A stretch of DNA of 64,000 nt from Cordylochernes scorpioides (GCA_030710605.1 CP092880.1:10052562-10116561); one strand, 5' to 3'; positions 31,975 to 41,588 are shown, numbered from the stretch's first letter. Numbers and translations: made by a program. The notes: generated from the letters alone by a model not told the origin.

Positions 31975-33080
31975 AAATTTTGAGTTAGTCACTAATAAAA
32001 TCAGTCTAAATGATTTCCTTATTTTTATACAATTTGATTTCAACTCTATAATCTTTGGGAGATAGCTGCTTTTGCCATGACATCATAAGACATTATATGA
32101 AACATGCCAATGAATATTTCACATTCTTAATTTGCAGTATGAGAGATGCTGTCAGTGAGTTTTTAATATTTACTTTTTGTTTACAATTTTAGAATGATGA
32201 AAAAATGCTTAACATATTTCAAAAATCACATAAGGCAATTGTATGCTATTTTTAAAAAAATGATAATGCCAAGTTTTCAAACTTTTAAAACCAAAAAATA
32301 ACCTTTAGCTATATACAGTATTGGGATGTCATTTAAGTATTCTTGAGATATCATAAGCTAATTTATCAAATAGATTTAAAGAATTTGATATTGATTATAT
32401 ATAATTGTAAGGTAAATTTTAAATTATTGATAGTATAAAGTTTTAAATTTTCATATTGAAATGTAAAAGAAACTTGACCATCACAATAAGTGTGCAAAAC
32501 AAATTTTGTTAAGTGTAATTATAACATCATATAAACCAATAATGGTTGTAACATTTGTTAAGAGTGATGATTACTATACTTGTCCACACACAAAATATCT
32601 AAAAATAATATAAAAATGTATAGAAAAACTACTTTTGTTTAAAATAAAGTTAAACGCCATTAAATAATTACGATATAAAGTTTTCAAGTTGTATAGAGTT
32701 CTTCAAAAACTATTTAAAAATCAAAAGTCTCTAAAGTGTCATAAATGATAATACATAAAAGATAATCACAGAGAAATGTCAATTTTTAACTTTGACGTTG
32801 AACAAGCGATTTAATTGTAACTTTTTTCTACGTCAAAATGTCAACAACAGGTTGAAGTTCCAAATAAAAACTACTCTGTTAAACTGATTAAAATAAGATG
32901 TAAACAAACACTCAATGTCAAAATTAGCCAATTTATATAGCTTTTATACATGATACTAAGTAAAAGTATGTTAACCTCGAAAGAAATAGTTTATAATTTT
33001 AAACGTAGATACCAGAACGGTCGTCCTAGTTTGTTGTGAAGAAAGAATTCAAACGGGAAGTTTGAAAATACGAAGTTTAG
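31975..33080. other. Gene-free AT-rich stretch
   Basis: No ORF, repeat family or RNA gene recognised. If the exon at 33,134 is real, this is probably its downstream intron. Confidence 0.5.
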
Positions 33081-33133
33081 CTAGTTTAAACAACAAAGTA
33101 TATTTATAATTAATATAGAAAAAGGGTACTTAC

Positions 33134-33308
33134 ACATTCTGATTGGTAAAATTGAGGGTAGTAAACTCATCCCATAGACACAAGCTAATAGGCTGTGTGG
33201 CAAGGCCAAGAGGAGGCATGTCAGCAGAGAGGTGGACATGTTGGCCGCTAAGGAAGACTGACTGGCCTGATGGTGAGGGGCCTCGGAATGGGGGCGGTGG
33301 CGCCGGGT
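33134..33308 (-). CDS. Probable internal coding exon of a host gene
   Basis: On the minus strand a long pyrimidine tract (about 33,311-33,337 reversed) and AG (33,309-33,310) precede 175 bases. These are followed by a perfect donor GTAAGT (33,128-33,133). One frame is open throughout, with split codons at both ends (two bases left, 57 codons, two bases right). It contains SGQHVHLSADMPPL and LCLWDEFTTLNF. The exon is much richer in G+C than its surroundings and has non-repetitive, protein-like composition. I do not recognise the product. A second frame is also open and starts with an ATG inside the exon (MSTSLLTCLL), so an initiating exon is the main alternative. Neighbouring exons were not found in the window. 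Confidence 0.45.
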
Positions 33309-33419
33309 CTGGGGGAGAGAGAGGGGGGGGGGGGATGAGTGAGGGGGATTAAACAAACAGTCGCCTGCCAGGATTAGCTGTCGTCGACATGTCGCTAGAC
33401 CGTCCTGAGGGGACACTCC

Positions 33420-34080
33420 TGTTGACCCTCTACAGTGAGGAAGTACTCACTAAGTTTTTCTCTGAAGTTTCGTCATTTAATATCAACAATACAGACGATC
33501 ATTTTATAAGGATTAGAGAATATAGTACATGAATTGAAACTATATAACTGAGAGAGAATAGAAAAAATAAAAACTGCACAAAAACGTTAATAGAGAAACA
33601 ATTGACTAATTATACATGTATATTTATAATAGATCATATCAGTTTTGTTGTTGTTGTTTTTTTTTTTACTAATTTCTGAGTCATTACGTTCGTACTAATT
33701 TTGCGACATTTGTACGCTTACGGGAATTCGGGTTATTAACATGGAGAAGAGATATATAAATTGTATATATTCATTTATATTAATACTATTATTATTTTAA
33801 ATATAAAAACTATCGCAACGCTGGTGAATGTTTACATTCTTTATTCAAGCGCTACACGATTTATTTACAGTGAAAAACATAAATATGATAAATATGTAAA
33901 TTATTTACTTTTTTTTAGTGAGTGAATATAAGAGAACAAGAATCGCGCGAGATATAACATAAGCTGTGTGTATTTATTTTGATATAATAAATAATAAAAT
34001 AAAAAGTTGTCAAATTACAAAACTATTTTTAGTGCTAGTGCATCGAAATAAAAAGTTGTGGTTCAGACATCATATCGCCA
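33420..34080. other. Gene-free stretch upstream of the putative exon
   Basis: AT-rich. On the minus strand a GTGAGT donor-like site lies near 33,443-33,448, so an upstream exon could end there, but no coding frame supports it. Confidence 0.4.
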
Positions 34081-34089
34081 CGCTGTAAG

Positions 34090-34265
34090 ATTCAAGGAAA
34101 AACAGGTAACGTGGTAAGATTCTTTAATGGAACATGACGAGCTTTCAGGCACAACTGCCCTTCTTCAGTCTATATGGTCAGATATAAGACCTAAGAAGGG
34201 CAGTTTGCTGCCTGAAAGCTCGTCATGTTCCATTAAAGAATCTTACCACGTTACCCTGTTTTTCC
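34090..34265. repeat. Fold-back repeat
   Basis: 'cgtggtaagattctttaatg' and its complement bound the element. 'gagctttcaggca' and 'tgcctgaaagctc' are inside. On the minus strand the left arm reads CTGAAGA-hairpin-GAAAGC, the same layout as the other hammerhead-like termini. Confidence 0.75.
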
Positions 34266-34840
34266 TTTGAATAGAAAGTTGTGTTTTATGATATAATAAA
34301 CAACACAACAAGGATTTTGACTCCTCTCTTCTTACACCCATTATAAGAGCATTTCCGTGATTGCACCCATTTAGAAAAACTTGTCTTAAACGGACACATT
34401 CAGGGAATATAAAAGAATAATTTCACAGGTTAAGACTTAACAAAAACTTCACATATATACATGGAACCGAATTTAATTTTCGGTTAAGGCAGAGTTCGGT
34501 TATGCATGTTTTATATATATTTTTTATTGTATTTATTGTCCCGTCAGGAGCAAATAATATTTTTAACGCTTTGCCAAATGCTTTAATTTTTATTTGGTCC
34601 TGACGAGGACAAAATATTTTTGTCGAAACGGTCGACGTTATAAAAAAATTTATACTGACGAAGTAACTTTAATTTGAAGAACTATGAATGCCGGTCTCTA
34701 TCTTCATGATAATTATTTTTTTGGAATTTTTTTTTTAAATATATATATCATTAATATGATCTCGATAGACCTGACTGCAATGATAACCCGTTATTGAATG
34801 AGAGAGTTTGGCTTATCAGTAGTGAATCCTCTCTGTTGGA

Positions 34841-35720
34841 AAAAAAAAAAGAAGAATAGTAAATGAATGATCTTGAAATACTTTTAGACTGACAAACACT
34901 GTAATATAAAAACGAGAACAAAGGAGTGTTTTTGTTTTGTTTACAAAATTAGTAATTGTAATGTAAATTGTTAAACTGTTCTTTTCTCTCTCTCTCTTTG
35001 AAAATAATAAATTTAAAATACGTTTCTTAAAAGGTATAATTGCCTAATTCTTTAAAACCACTTCAGCTGTAAGTAAACTTGTTATTTGTTGTTTCATTGT
35101 CTGAACCATAAGAGATTCCCAACACTCTCAGTGGTTTTGCCAAATCTCCAGGACCTTTAATTTTATATGTAAAAAAAAAAAAAGCTTAGAAGAAACTATA
35201 GAAGTGTGAATTCGAACTCCGAGAAAGTTGAGATGCCCTATAAAAAGGTTTTACTACTGAGTATCCGATTAAAAAAAATCCTGTACAGTATATTAACTAT
35301 AAAATTTATTTAATGATTAGACTGTGATGAGTGTGATATTAATTTTTAAAATTTTTATTAAATTGGCCCTTCAAAGGATTTAAAATTTTGATGTACATTG
35401 ATTTCTTTAAAAAATAAAAGCAATCTCTATTTTAAAAATGTTAATTAAATGTATTATGGAACACACGACATTTTAAAGATTTGTATATATATTATTTATA
35501 AAATTTCTTTCATACTAAAAGTATATCAATAATAAATATTAGAAGTCTGCCATAGAATAGCAATACAGAAGTAACACATAAAACTACAGGAAAAAAGTGT
35601 GGTGTGATGGCAAAAATTGTATTATATTAGTGTTTAGGGTTTGATTTAATTAATATAGTTGATAATAATATATATTTATATTATATATAATATAAATGAG
35701 TTTTAAAAAATTGTTTAAAA
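34841..35720. other. Gene-free AT-rich stretch
   Basis: A-runs and TA-rich DNA. No coding or repeat structure identified apart from the 34,752 family 3 remnant at its left edge. Confidence 0.5.
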
Positions 35721-35724
35721 AAAT

Positions 35725-35795
35725 GCATCGGCCGGGGAATCGAACCCGGGCCGCCCGAGTGGCAGGCGAGCATTCTACCACTGAACCATCGATGC
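35725..35795 (-). tRNA. tRNA-Gly (GCC), slightly irregular
   Basis: The minus strand reads as the standard glycine tRNA: GCATCGATGGTTCAGTGGTA start, anticodon loop CTGCCAC (anticodon GCC), GGTTCGATTCC B box and a matching acceptor end. A T-run terminator follows directly. Irregularities against the canonical form are one extra C after the T loop, one acceptor mismatch (position 7) and one anticodon-stem mismatch. It may be a functional gene with a homopolymer length error or a mildly decayed copy. Confidence 0.8.
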
Positions 35796-36017
35796 TTTAA
35801 AAAATGGCCATATTTAGGTATTCATTCCATTCCGGATTAGTCCGCGTAAAAAAAAAGTTCTTCAATGAAAAAAAGAAATAGCCAAAAATACTAATCAAAA
35901 TGCAGCCGAAAATTTTCCTCAGGTTTATAAAAGCGACATGCAAAATTTGGTACCAATTGGTTCAGTAGTTTTTGAGTTTATCGCGAAACATTTTGACACA
36001 AATTTGGAAAAAAAAAA

Positions 36018-36092
36018 GGCACCGGTGAGATTCGAACTCACGATCTCCTGTTTTACTAGACAGGCGCTTTAAACCAACTAAGCCACGGCGCC
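36018..36092 (-). tRNA. tRNA-Thr (AGT), with two 1-base expansions
   Basis: Starts GGCGCCGTGGCTTAGTTGGT and ends ...CACCGGTGCC. The anticodon loop region reads CTAGTAAA (AGT). The B box GTTCGAATCTC is present and an 11-T run terminates transcription. It is 75 nt where 73 is expected: one extra T after GGTT in the D loop and one extra A after the anticodon. Both extras are in homopolymers, which suggests sequencing length error. It sits about 220 bp from tRNA-Gly on the same strand. Confidence 0.85.
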
Positions 36093-37143
36093 TCGGTGAA
36101 CGGGTTTCTTAGATATATCTATATATAAGTAGAGTAATACAATATAAATAAAGTAAATAATCATAAATAGGATTGTGTGTGTTATATACGGCTAAAACCA
36201 GGTGTTCCCCCCACTTAATCCTCATGAGCTTATCAAACTCGACATCGGTATGACTCCGCGTGATCCACTTTTATAACTTCTTTTGGAATATTTAAAATTC
36301 TTTTATTCGAAGTTTCTTTCCTCCAATTTACCCAGCTTTTATTAACTTGATTGTCTTAATTAAGTTTTCCTGTATATAAATTTCATATTACCATTAATTT
36401 GAAAATAAAGCAATCCATAAATAAATCTTTAATTAAAAAGGCATATATTGTGGAATCCAAAAATCATATATTTTACCAAAATTTCATTTGGTTGAACGCC
36501 AACCTTTATCAAAGTATTATAACATATTAATGTGTTTTAATACCTTGATAAAGGTTGGTGTCAGCCAACTGAAATATTGGTAAAATAAATGATATTTTGA
36601 TCCAATATATGCCTTTTTAATTAAATATTACCATTATATATGTGATTAGCTTTAAAAATTATAATAATTACAATGCTTTTTTTTTAATTACTAGTATTAT
36701 TACTGTTTTTTTTTTCTGCATGTACCCCCCTACATTACTGCTCGGAGAATCTGTATAAGACTAAAAAAGTCTTAATAAAGTTTTTGTTGTTTCTGTAAAT
36801 TTTTATATATTCGAAAAATTAATTAATTATAAAGTAATACTTAAAGCCTCCCCGCATAAGTTTCTTTTTTTGTGAAAATCAATATTAATTTCAAAGAGAA
36901 ATATGTACTATTTCTAACTTTTTGGATGACGTATGAAAAGGTTGAATATATGAAGAGTAATGGTGTATATATGATTGGATGACGTATGAAAGGGTGAAAT
37001 GTGAAGAGTAATGGCGAACGGAAAAGTAAAAGTGTCCAGGGGCGGGAATCGAACCCACAACCTTCTGCTTACCGGGCAGGTGCCATGTCCACTAGGCTAA
37101 TTAATTAATTATATATTTTTTAATAATTTATTTTAATGGGAGG

Positions 37144-37473
37144 TGAATCGAATTGGCTTTGGCCTCCTGACACTAAGGAGGAATCACCGCCTAATTCTTA
37201 TTTTAACGCTGGTTTTAATTCTATGCTTCCTGGACTCAGCGAGCTAACTCATTCAAACTTGAATAACTGCTATTGTCTCGTCTCACTAACTCTAATGACT
37301 CAACCACGTATACATTAATAACTCTTGTCTCACCAACTCTAATGACTCAACCACGTATACTTAATAACTATAACTGTCTTTATTTTCTAAAATCAAGATT
37401 ATATACATTTCTAAAATTTACATAATTTAACAAAAGTAAATTCTAACAATTTTGCATATTTAAGGCTGGAACA
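37144..37473 (-). repeat. BEL 3' LTR
   Basis: 330 bp, differing from the 5' LTR by three substitutions and one single-base indel. Contains the same 46-bp tandem repeat (about 37,280-37,370). Confidence 0.95.
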
Positions 37474-39316
37474 TACTCCCCCCGGCCGCTGAACCCTGGT
37501 TCAGATTTGAAGGGAAGCGGAGCCAACTTCGTAATAGGTCGTAGGTAGACTCCGGTAGCAGCCCGAACTTGGGCAACTCGCACCTTCTGGTCTTGAAGAA
37601 CGACAAATACTTCTCTGCAGTCTCGTGTTCTTTATCAGCTGGTCCCAATATGAACACCAGGTCCAAAGCTACAGCAGTGTATTGACTATCTCTGTATTTG
37701 ACATAGGTTGGTAGTTCAGTCCATTGTTTAGACTTCAGGTTCAACTTCCATAAATATTTCGACTCCTTCCCAGCGTGAACAAATACAGCTCTTACCCAAT
37801 CCTGCACAATAGTAAAGTGATTGATATTTTTTGGATAGCCCTCTTTCTCACCAAGAATCGGAATAGTTGTATAACACCCCCAGGAATCTGTTTGAAGTCG
37901 GTAGTTATACAGATTACAGAAGTGTTGTTCCCACTGCATTCGAGGGAATAGTAAAAGTTTCTTGTTGGTATAGCAAATCTGAAGAGAGAGAAATTTCTCT
38001 TTCCAAAATATTTTGTCTGATCCACTCAGATGCCAATCTTTGTTTAGGAGATGATAGGAGAAAACCTTGTAAGTAGAGTGGTCGCGGGTCTCTGCAAGCA
38101 TAAACAAGAACGCCGATGGTGCAAATGTCGTTGCCAGGACCAAGAGGTCAGTTAGGGGCGACTTCCTGCTTTTCACTAGAACAGAAGCCCGACCCTCTTT
38201 AAGTTTCACTCGGACAATATTGTCGGTGCAAGTTACCTTATTCCCTCTAGAGTGTATTCTCCCTCCTACAAAGTACACCCTTTTATCGTGAGAGGCATAA
38301 ACGATAGACTTGGAAATAACTATTGGAGCGAAACCATTCACTTTTCTCCAGATCCATTTTTTGTGAGGGATGTGGTATTGGTACAATACCGAGCGGACAT
38401 TCGGGCCATCTAGAGATTCCACATCTTCTATGAGGAGGTAAAGATAAGTTCCGTCGCCGACAAAGACCTTCGGGTAGCTACATTGGATGGCTTTGGTAAC
38501 TTCTGGCCACTCTCCATTTTCCTTCAATATGGCGCGGTGGTAGACTGGTAGCCCTTCTAAATCCTCGACTTCTTTGACCGCGGTCTGCCTCTGGAGATTC
38601 GCCATTGCCACTGTAGTAGGTGAGAGGAAACCAAGTGGATCGAAAATCCTCGCAATATTGGAGAGAAGATCTCCTTTGGTAACAACTTCCTCAGGAAGAG
38701 TTATATTAACTCTAAACGTATCTTGTACATGATCCCATACAATTCCTAAAATCTTGGATATGGCTCCTTTCTCCAAGTTAATTTTCCTCTCTTCGTTTAT
38801 TTCCTCGACATGAGACACTATCTCGTGGCAATTTGAATTCCACTTTCTTAAGTGAAACCCTCCCTTTTTCATTAAGTCTTTTAATTGGTCTATTAGTTCT
38901 TTGGTTTCAGCAATCGTTTGAGCTCCTGTTAACAGATCATCGACATAGAAATCATTCAAGGTCACCCTAGAAGCCTCAGGATAATTATGGCCTTCATCTT
39001 CTGCTAACTGTTGTAATGTTCTCATTGCCAAAAATGGAGCCGAAGTTGTACCATAGGTAACAGTCAGCAGTCGATAGTCCACCACAGGCTCTTCTGGCGA
39101 TGGTCTCCACAATATCCTCTGATAGTCCGCATCTTCTGGATGAATTCTTATCTGGCGGTACATCTTTTCTATATCAGCAGTTATGGCGACAGGATACGTT
39201 CTGAATCTGAGGAGAATGAAAAATACATCCTGTTGTATTTTTGGTCCCTTGTGCAAAAATTGATTTAAAGAAACATAATTTTCAGATTTAGCTGATGCAT
39301 CAAACACAACTCTCAT
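37460..39316 (-). CDS. pol: BEL/Pao reverse transcriptase fused to a kelch-type beta-propeller
   Basis: Single open frame of 618 residues. Residues 1-240 are BEL reverse transcriptase: RVVFDASA (2-9), catalytic Asp in ITADIEKMYRQI (D48), YVDD (124-127), LGIVWD (190-195) and DPLGFLSP (226-233). RNase H and integrase should follow but are absent. Instead residues about 283-580 show six units of about 50 residues with kelch features: an aromatic/hydrophobic strand, GG or equivalent, then a Tyr-x-hydrophobic strand ending with Trp (HKKWIWR, NKDWHLSG, TDSWGCY, SKQWTELP; one clear VYFVGG at 347-351). The last 20 residues run through the polypurine tract into the LTR. The ATG is nominal, since translation would come from upstream. 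Kelch propellers bind protein partners, often as substrate receptors for Cul3 ligases. No BTB or BACK domain is visible here. The frame is undamaged over 1.85 kb, unlike the parts upstream. Confidence 0.88.
   Translation of the reverse strand: MRVVFDASAKSENYVSLNQFLHKGPKIQQDVFFILLRFRTYPVAITADIEKMYRQIRIHPEDADYQRILWRPSPEEPVVDYRLLTVTYGTTSAPFLAMRTLQQLAEDEGHNYPEASRVTLNDFYVDDLLTGAQTIAETKELIDQLKDLMKKGGFHLRKWNSNCHEIVSHVEEINEERKINLEKGAISKILGIVWDHVQDTFRVNITLPEEVVTKGDLLSNIARIFDPLGFLSPTTVAMANLQRQTAVKEVEDLEGLPVYHRAILKENGEWPEVTKAIQCSYPKVFVGDGTYLYLLIEDVESLDGPNVRSVLYQYHIPHKKWIWRKVNGFAPIVISKSIVYASHDKRVYFVGGRIHSRGNKVTCTDNIVRVKLKEGRASVLVKSRKSPLTDLLVLATTFAPSAFLFMLAETRDHSTYKVFSYHLLNKDWHLSGSDKIFWKEKFLSLQICYTNKKLLLFPRMQWEQHFCNLYNYRLQTDSWGCYTTIPILGEKEGYPKNINHFTIVQDWVRAVFVHAGKESKYLWKLNLKSKQWTELPTYVKYRDSQYTAVALDLVFILGPADKEHETAEKYLSFFKTRRCELPKFGLLPESTYDLLRSWLRFPSNLNQGSAAGGSMFQP
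37474..37488 (-). other. BEL polypurine tract
   Basis: CGGCCGGGGGGAGTA on the minus strand, directly before the 3' LTR at 37,473. It is also within the fused reading frame. Confidence 0.75.
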
Positions 39317-39470
39317 TTTTGTTGTAGTGGATTTGCTCTCTAATTACTGGATGATGAGGCATGTAATAGCATCTGCACAATTCTCGCTTCACTTCTGCAA
39401 TTGGGGACCCTTTCCATGTGGTTTAAGTGTTCATATTCCTTCATGAATCCCCGGTATTGGTCATATAATT

Positions 39471-40199
39471 TCACATTCTTACACAATTTTCCTTCCAACG
39501 AAAGAACCTTCTTAAAGCTTTTTCTCTTGATTCACCCAGAAGCGGTCGATGTTGTCTGAATGGCAATTTTACCCAATACCTTCCATGGCTATCTCTGCCA
39601 TGGTTATTCGAAAATAACCTTTCACAATCTTCGTCCTGTGTACAAAGATCCGGTGACGGCACAGATTCAATTTCCCAGAATCTTTTCATTACGAATTCTA
39701 GTTCTGGTTCAGATTGTAAACTCAGGTTACAGACTTCTGTATTACTCTCCGATGTTCCCATGAGTTTTCCTAGAAGTACCCAACCTAGTCTTGTATTAAT
39801 AGCCATTGGCAATCCTTCTCCGAGAGATATAGAGCCATTCAACATAAGTTCAGTGTATATATCTGCTCCCAATATCATATCTATTGGGGCTTGTATGTAG
39901 AACTCTGGGTCCGCCAATTTGAGGTTCTTCAAAGTTGGCCAATTAGGGTCTTTTAACCTGAAGTTCGGAATTTCTGAAGTGAGCACTCCCGTGACTACTG
40001 CCTCTACCGAGAATTCCTCAGAATTATTCAGTGGACAAAATGTCACACTTACTGTCGATGAAGAATGCTGCACTGGTGTGTTTCCAACCCCTATAATCAT
40101 CCGATCTGATTTCCTTTGACAAGTCCCAATCTTTCGCAGCATCCTTTTGTTATCATGGTGACTTGGGAACCGCTGTCCAGTAGGGCTCTGCAGGTGCAT
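39471..40199 (-). CDS. pol: BEL/Pao protease C-terminus and DUF1758-like linker
   Basis: 242 residues; true homology starts about residue 31, where the preceding frame stops. It contains the protease end ILGADIYTELM and RLGWVLLGKLMG, then the linker leading to reverse transcriptase (RYWVKLPFRQ, GESREKALRRFF), all typical BEL order. After WKEN the frame is lost at an A-run near 39,485-39,488. Between 39,300 and 39,490 two further small length changes (a C-run near 39,410 and an AG-type run near 39,330) move the frame before reverse transcriptase resumes. I see no stop codons caused by substitution in the correct phase. Confidence 0.85.
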   Translation of the reverse strand: MHLQSPTGQRFPSHHDNKRMLRKIGTCQRKSDRMIIGVGNTPVQHSSSTVSVTFCPLNNSEEFSVEAVVTGVLTSEIPNFRLKDPNWPTLKNLKLADPEFYIQAPIDMILGADIYTELMLNGSISLGEGLPMAINTRLGWVLLGKLMGTSESNTEVCNLSLQSEPELEFVMKRFWEIESVPSPDLCTQDEDCERLFSNNHGRDSHGRYWVKLPFRQHRPLLGESREKALRRFFRWKENCVRM

Positions 40200-40525
40200 A
40201 ACTTTCCGAGTCCATTTTTTATCTTGATTCTAGCCGTTGCGAGTAGTACGTGGCTATCATTGCAGTTTGCCTGTTGAGTATTAGTTAAATTGATAGCACT
40301 TTCATGTTCCTTCGGAGTTGTGTTCTCAACTTGGGCCGAAGCGCCTTCCGTGCTCGGTTTATCATAATGAATCATTGTGTGGTGCTTCCCCTTGCATACT
40401 TTGCATCGTTGGTTCAGCCTACAATTCCATGAGAAATGGCCTTTCCTCAAGCAATTGAAGCACAATTTATGACCTTTTACTACATTTAATTTTCTTTTAA
40501 AGGCATTTTGCAAAATAAGCTGCAC
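40097..40525 (-). CDS. pol: BEL/Pao zinc knuckle and protease segment
   Basis: Open frame of 142 residues that continues Gag in another frame; its ATG is not a true start. Residues 22-35 form a CCHC knuckle (CFNCLRKGHFSWNC), then a second Cys-rich motif (CKVCKGKHHTMIH). The retropepsin active site is LLDSGSQVTMIT near residue 115-126. This is the normal BEL order. The frame ends soon after, where homology moves to the next frame at an A-run near 40,106-40,109. In an intact element this would be a continuous part of Gag-Pol and would process the polyprotein. Confidence 0.9.
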   Translation of the reverse strand: MQLILQNAFKRKLNVVKGHKLCFNCLRKGHFSWNCRLNQRCKVCKGKHHTMIHYDKPSTEGASAQVENTTPKEHESAINLTNTQQANCNDSHVLLATARIKIKNGLGKLCTCRALLDSGSQVTMITKGCCERLGLVKGNQIG

Positions 40526-41562
40526 ATGTATAGTGGATGATGCTTAGATTTGCATAATATGCAAGTGTCCGATTTCTCAATTAGCATCCCGTAGCTTTGG
40601 CATTTGGGAAATCTCGATCCGGTGGTTTCTTCCCTTTTTGAACATTCCTTGACAGCACAAGACATGCTTCTCGCATGTCTGGAAATGAACGCTATGAACT
40701 TGTCATAAGAAGGAAGAGTGTTGTCCACTGACAGTTCCCAATCCAACCTTAGATTTTCACTCAACTTCTGCTGGAGGAAGTGCACCAAGATCACATCCAC
40801 TAATTGATTTCTCTTCAATTCCAGCGTTTCTAAGTTTCTTATGGCTTCATTACAAACATCCATGAATTCATGGAGACACTTAGCCGATGGATTCTTAATT
40901 GCCCGGAGAGAAAAGATTTTTGACACCTGGGCATAAGCTAGCTCTCTCGGGTTATCATATCTTGATAACAGTGTACTCCATGCTTGGCCATAATTTTCAC
41001 TTAGTAAAGGGAAACCCCTTATTAATCTGGCCGCTTCGCCTTTTACTGCTGAATTCAAATATTGTAACTTCTGTATATTAGTTAACCCTGGATGTGCATC
41101 GATGGTGGTGAGGAATAGCTCTTTGAAGTTGATCCAATTGCCCATATCTCCATCATATATCGGTAAGTCAAATTGAGGCAATTTTATATTTGCCTGAGAG
41201 CCATTTGGCTTTATGTCCGCCAGTTTGTCTTTGAGTTTTCTTTCATTTTCTATTTTTACCCTCAAGCTTCCAATCTTGTTCATTGAACTATCACATGCCT
41301 CACTTTCTTTATCTATATCAACTTCATCCAAAGAAAACAGCTCGTCGTAGAGTTTCTCAATTTTTTCTTTGATCTCCTTTAATTCTTCACCCATTATTTC
41401 TAAGCGTATTGTTTCACCTGCCTCAATAATTGAATCCACACTTTCAATAAATCCATCAATTCTCCTTTTCTGGTAACTTAACTTTCTTTGGAGGATCCTT
41501 TCGTCTCGAGACATTTGCAATTGTATTCTCGCTGAGTTTTTGCTAAATTTCTTCTGTTTCAA
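40486..41562 (-). CDS. gag: BEL/Pao Gag (N-terminal part)
   Basis: 358 residues of structural polyprotein. An N-terminal charged, probably coiled-coil region (about 20-125) is followed by the block LPQFDLPIYDGDMGNWINF, and by LQYLNSAVKGEAARLIRGFP, which are hallmarks of the DUF1759-type Gag of BEL/Pao elements. The C-terminus begins a Cys/His segment (CILCKSKHHPLYMC). The frame then ends about 20 codons short of the zinc knuckle, which continues in the next frame at a short A-run near 40,492-40,500. The start codon lies shortly after the primer site and is the first in-frame ATG. Function is particle assembly. Apart from the terminal frame break the region is clean. Confidence 0.92.
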   Translation of the reverse strand: MKQKKFSKNSARIQLQMSRDERILQRKLSYQKRRIDGFIESVDSIIEAGETIRLEIMGEELKEIKEKIEKLYDELFSLDEVDIDKESEACDSSMNKIGSLRVKIENERKLKDKLADIKPNGSQANIKLPQFDLPIYDGDMGNWINFKELFLTTIDAHPGLTNIQKLQYLNSAVKGEAARLIRGFPLLSENYGQAWSTLLSRYDNPRELAYAQVSKIFSLRAIKNPSAKCLHEFMDVCNEAIRNLETLELKRNQLVDVILVHFLQQKLSENLRLDWELSVDNTLPSYDKFIAFISRHARSMSCAVKECSKREETTGSRFPKCQSYGMLIEKSDTCILCKSKHHPLYMCSLFCKMPLKEN

Positions 41563-41570
41563 ATCCTAAT

Positions 41571-41588
41571 CAGGCTCTTGAGGGACCA
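41571..41588 (-). other. BEL primer-binding site
   Basis: TGGTCCCTCAAGAGCC directly abuts the 5' LTR with no gap, as expected for a tRNA with CCA end. The tRNA is not identified. Confidence 0.7.

Noticed and set aside
33143-33352. 69-codon plus-strand ORF, Gly/Arg-rich
   Set aside because: It is the antisense of the GC-rich putative exon and its pyrimidine tract, with no independent support.
37136-37318. 60-codon plus-strand ORF
   Set aside because: It starts in flank and runs into the BEL LTR on the non-coding strand.
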